From Fulvia fulva (lineage: Eukaryota > Ascomycota > Dothideomycetes > Mycosphaerellales > Mycosphaerellaceae), in assembly GCF_020509005.1 (NCBI RefSeq), contig NC_063015.1, positions 4,650,001-4,714,000 on the forward strand: a stretch of DNA of 64,000 bases. The letters run 5' to 3'. The notes beneath the pieces are model-generated. The model saw only the letters and a program-made list of their open reading frames with translations. It had not been told where the DNA came from and ran no database searches. A program made the translations under genes and the position numbers. Within the stretch, counting starts at the first letter, position 1. The number at the start of each line of letters is the position of its first letter. Below are positions 62,949 through 64,000 of the stretch, piece after piece.

Positions 62949-64000
62949 CTACCTGCGTCCACTTTTCCTCCTTCGAGCCTCAGCACCGCCTCTGGTAGGA
63001 GTTCCTGAAGACGTCCTTTCCACAGGCGGCGACGCGCCCGAGGTTTGCCTCACCGCATAGCCTCCATTGTCTTCGGGCACAACGTCGACTTGAACGCCTG
63101 CACCTTCGCTGCTGTCGCTACTGCTTGTCTCGACCCTGCGAAGCGCACTTCCGTGAGAGCCAGAAGACATCCTCGCAGCAACGGGTGATGCTCTGCCAGC
63201 AGGTTGAGCTCGTGGTGCTAGTGGACTTCCACTTGCCGGCTGGCGTCGCAAGTTGGCGTACCTCACATCAGGCGGTCCACTAACATTGCGTCGCCCTTGC
63301 GCTGCAGGCATTGGCGGTGCCATGTCGTAATCGTCTGATGGAGGGTGTCGGCCGTACTGCGCGTTCGAGGCCGATCGCGTCCGTGAAGGTGGCGGGTACC
63401 AGTCGACGTCGTCTGGCATGGAGCGGTTCGAGCCTGACGACTCTGGTCGCATGCCAGGATATCGTGACGCAAACGGTGGCAGCTGCTCCGGTGGCGTTGA
63501 CTCACGTCGACTGTGCTTGGAAGAAGATCTTGAGCCAACTGGCTGCGCACGTTGAAGTTCCGGACTCGGTGGACCATAACTAATCGGTGTCCAGACAGGC
63601 CTTCCATCCGGTCCTGGCACCATGATGCCAGGCGGCGCCGAAGGATATGACGGCGCGTGTTCTATCGAGTTCTTGCGCGGGATCTTGGCCTTCGACGACG
63701 TTGATTTCGCCGGAGATCCAAAAAAGCCAGATGTGCTCTTCTTACGTGTCTTCTGTCCAGTCAGGCTGCCGGTGCTGCTTTGCCTGCTGCTGGCCTTGAT
63801 CTTCGAGGGCTTTGCGGGTGTAACTGGTGGGGACGCGAGACTCGACGATGGCTCCAGCTGCTGGCCTCTCCCTGCGCTTAGAGCATCCATCTCCTCCCGC
63901 GACAAGTTCACGTTAGTCTTACCCTTCTCTTTCGCCCGAGCGATCCTGTCCAATGCAGTCTGCAAGAGCAAATCCTGCTTGTCCCTCACCGGCGCCTGAT
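62949..64000 (-). CDS. Disordered hypothetical protein, 3' part only
   Basis: The frame is open to the right edge, so the N-terminus lies outside the window; the visible part is 350 codons. It begins with a predicted helix, LLLQTALDRIARAKEKGKTN, followed by VNLSREEMDALSAGRG. The rest is Ser/Pro/Arg-rich and predicted to be disordered, ending in GGAEARRRKSGRR, a basic tail. A short SYGPPSPELQRAQPVGSRSS section is typical of the composition. I do not recognise the family. Absence of stops over 1050 bp and a uniform composition support coding. Confidence 0.75.
   Translation of the reverse strand, partial: QAPVRDKQDLLLQTALDRIARAKEKGKTNVNLSREEMDALSAGRGQQLEPSSSLASPPVTPAKPSKIKASSRQSSTGSLTGQKTRKKSTSGFFGSPAKSTSSKAKIPRKNSIEHAPSYPSAPPGIMVPGPDGRPVWTPISYGPPSPELQRAQPVGSRSSSKHSRRESTPPEQLPPFASRYPGMRPESSGSNRSMPDDVDWYPPPSRTRSASNAQYGRHPPSDDYDMAPPMPAAQGRRNVSGPPDVRYANLRRQPASGSPLAPRAQPAGRASPVAARMSSGSHGSALRRVETSSSDSSEGAGVQVDVVPEDNGGYAVRQTSGASPPVERTSSGTPTRGGAEARRRKSGRR

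Noticed and set aside
1..64000. CRISPR ar rays, phage, insertion sequences, operons, ribosome binding sites
   Set aside because: The gene structures are eukaryotic, with spliceosomal introns and monocistronic genes. I saw no array of spaced direct repeats, no transposase or reverse transcriptase other than TERT, and no long terminal repeats.

Overview
The window is nuclear DNA of a filamentous ascomycete, most likely a dothideomycete of the Capnodiales/Mycosphaerellales type. This is inferred from the gene families present (Pam17, RPB11, fungal TERT, DUF4243, DUF1749, SAT4/rhodopsin-type membrane proteins, Zn2Cys6, small heme-thiolate peroxygenase). Short GT-AG introns, mostly 38-90 nt with CTRAY branch sites, and monocistronic genes on both strands with no operons fit the same picture. 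Species-level placement is not possible from the sequence alone.

0-12 kb: RPB11 (three exons), a nitronate monooxygenase, two unrecognised proteins (one built on a three-fold internal repeat), then a compact trio of a salicylate-hydroxylase-like FAD monooxygenase, an MFS transporter and a DUF4243 questin-oxidase-like protein. The trio could form a small catabolic or specialised-metabolite module.

12-19.5 kb: a complete telomerase reverse transcriptase gene, reconstructed in six exons (1097 aa), followed by a TBC1D12/14-type TBC protein whose two catalytic finger residues are both replaced. 19.5-35 kb: a decayed SAT4 membrane-protein gene, a secreted PEBP-like GPI-type protein, a coiled-coil protein, a four-TM protein, a membrane-anchored YtcJ-type amidohydrolase and a 1376-aa disordered protein. 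34.5-37.1 kb appears gene-free.

37-49 kb: a PHD-finger protein, two small proteins (one a cysteine-containing putative secreted protein), a DUF1749 hydrolase, a short heme-thiolate peroxygenase and three divergent F-box-like paralogues surrounding the mitochondrial import subunit Pam17.

49.5-61 kb is a gene graveyard. A CmcJ/AsaB-type oxidase, an alpha/beta hydrolase, a Zn2Cys6 regulator, a short-chain dehydrogenase, a membrane protein and a thioesterase each carry frameshifts, stops or lost splice sites, with intact ornithine aminotransferase and a GNAT acetyltransferase between them. The inventory resembles a lost specialised-metabolism cluster. The window closes with a RING-finger protein and the 3' part of a disordered protein that runs off the right edge.

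All introns and starts are predictions made by reading splice signals and frame continuity by eye; no alignment or transcript evidence was available.
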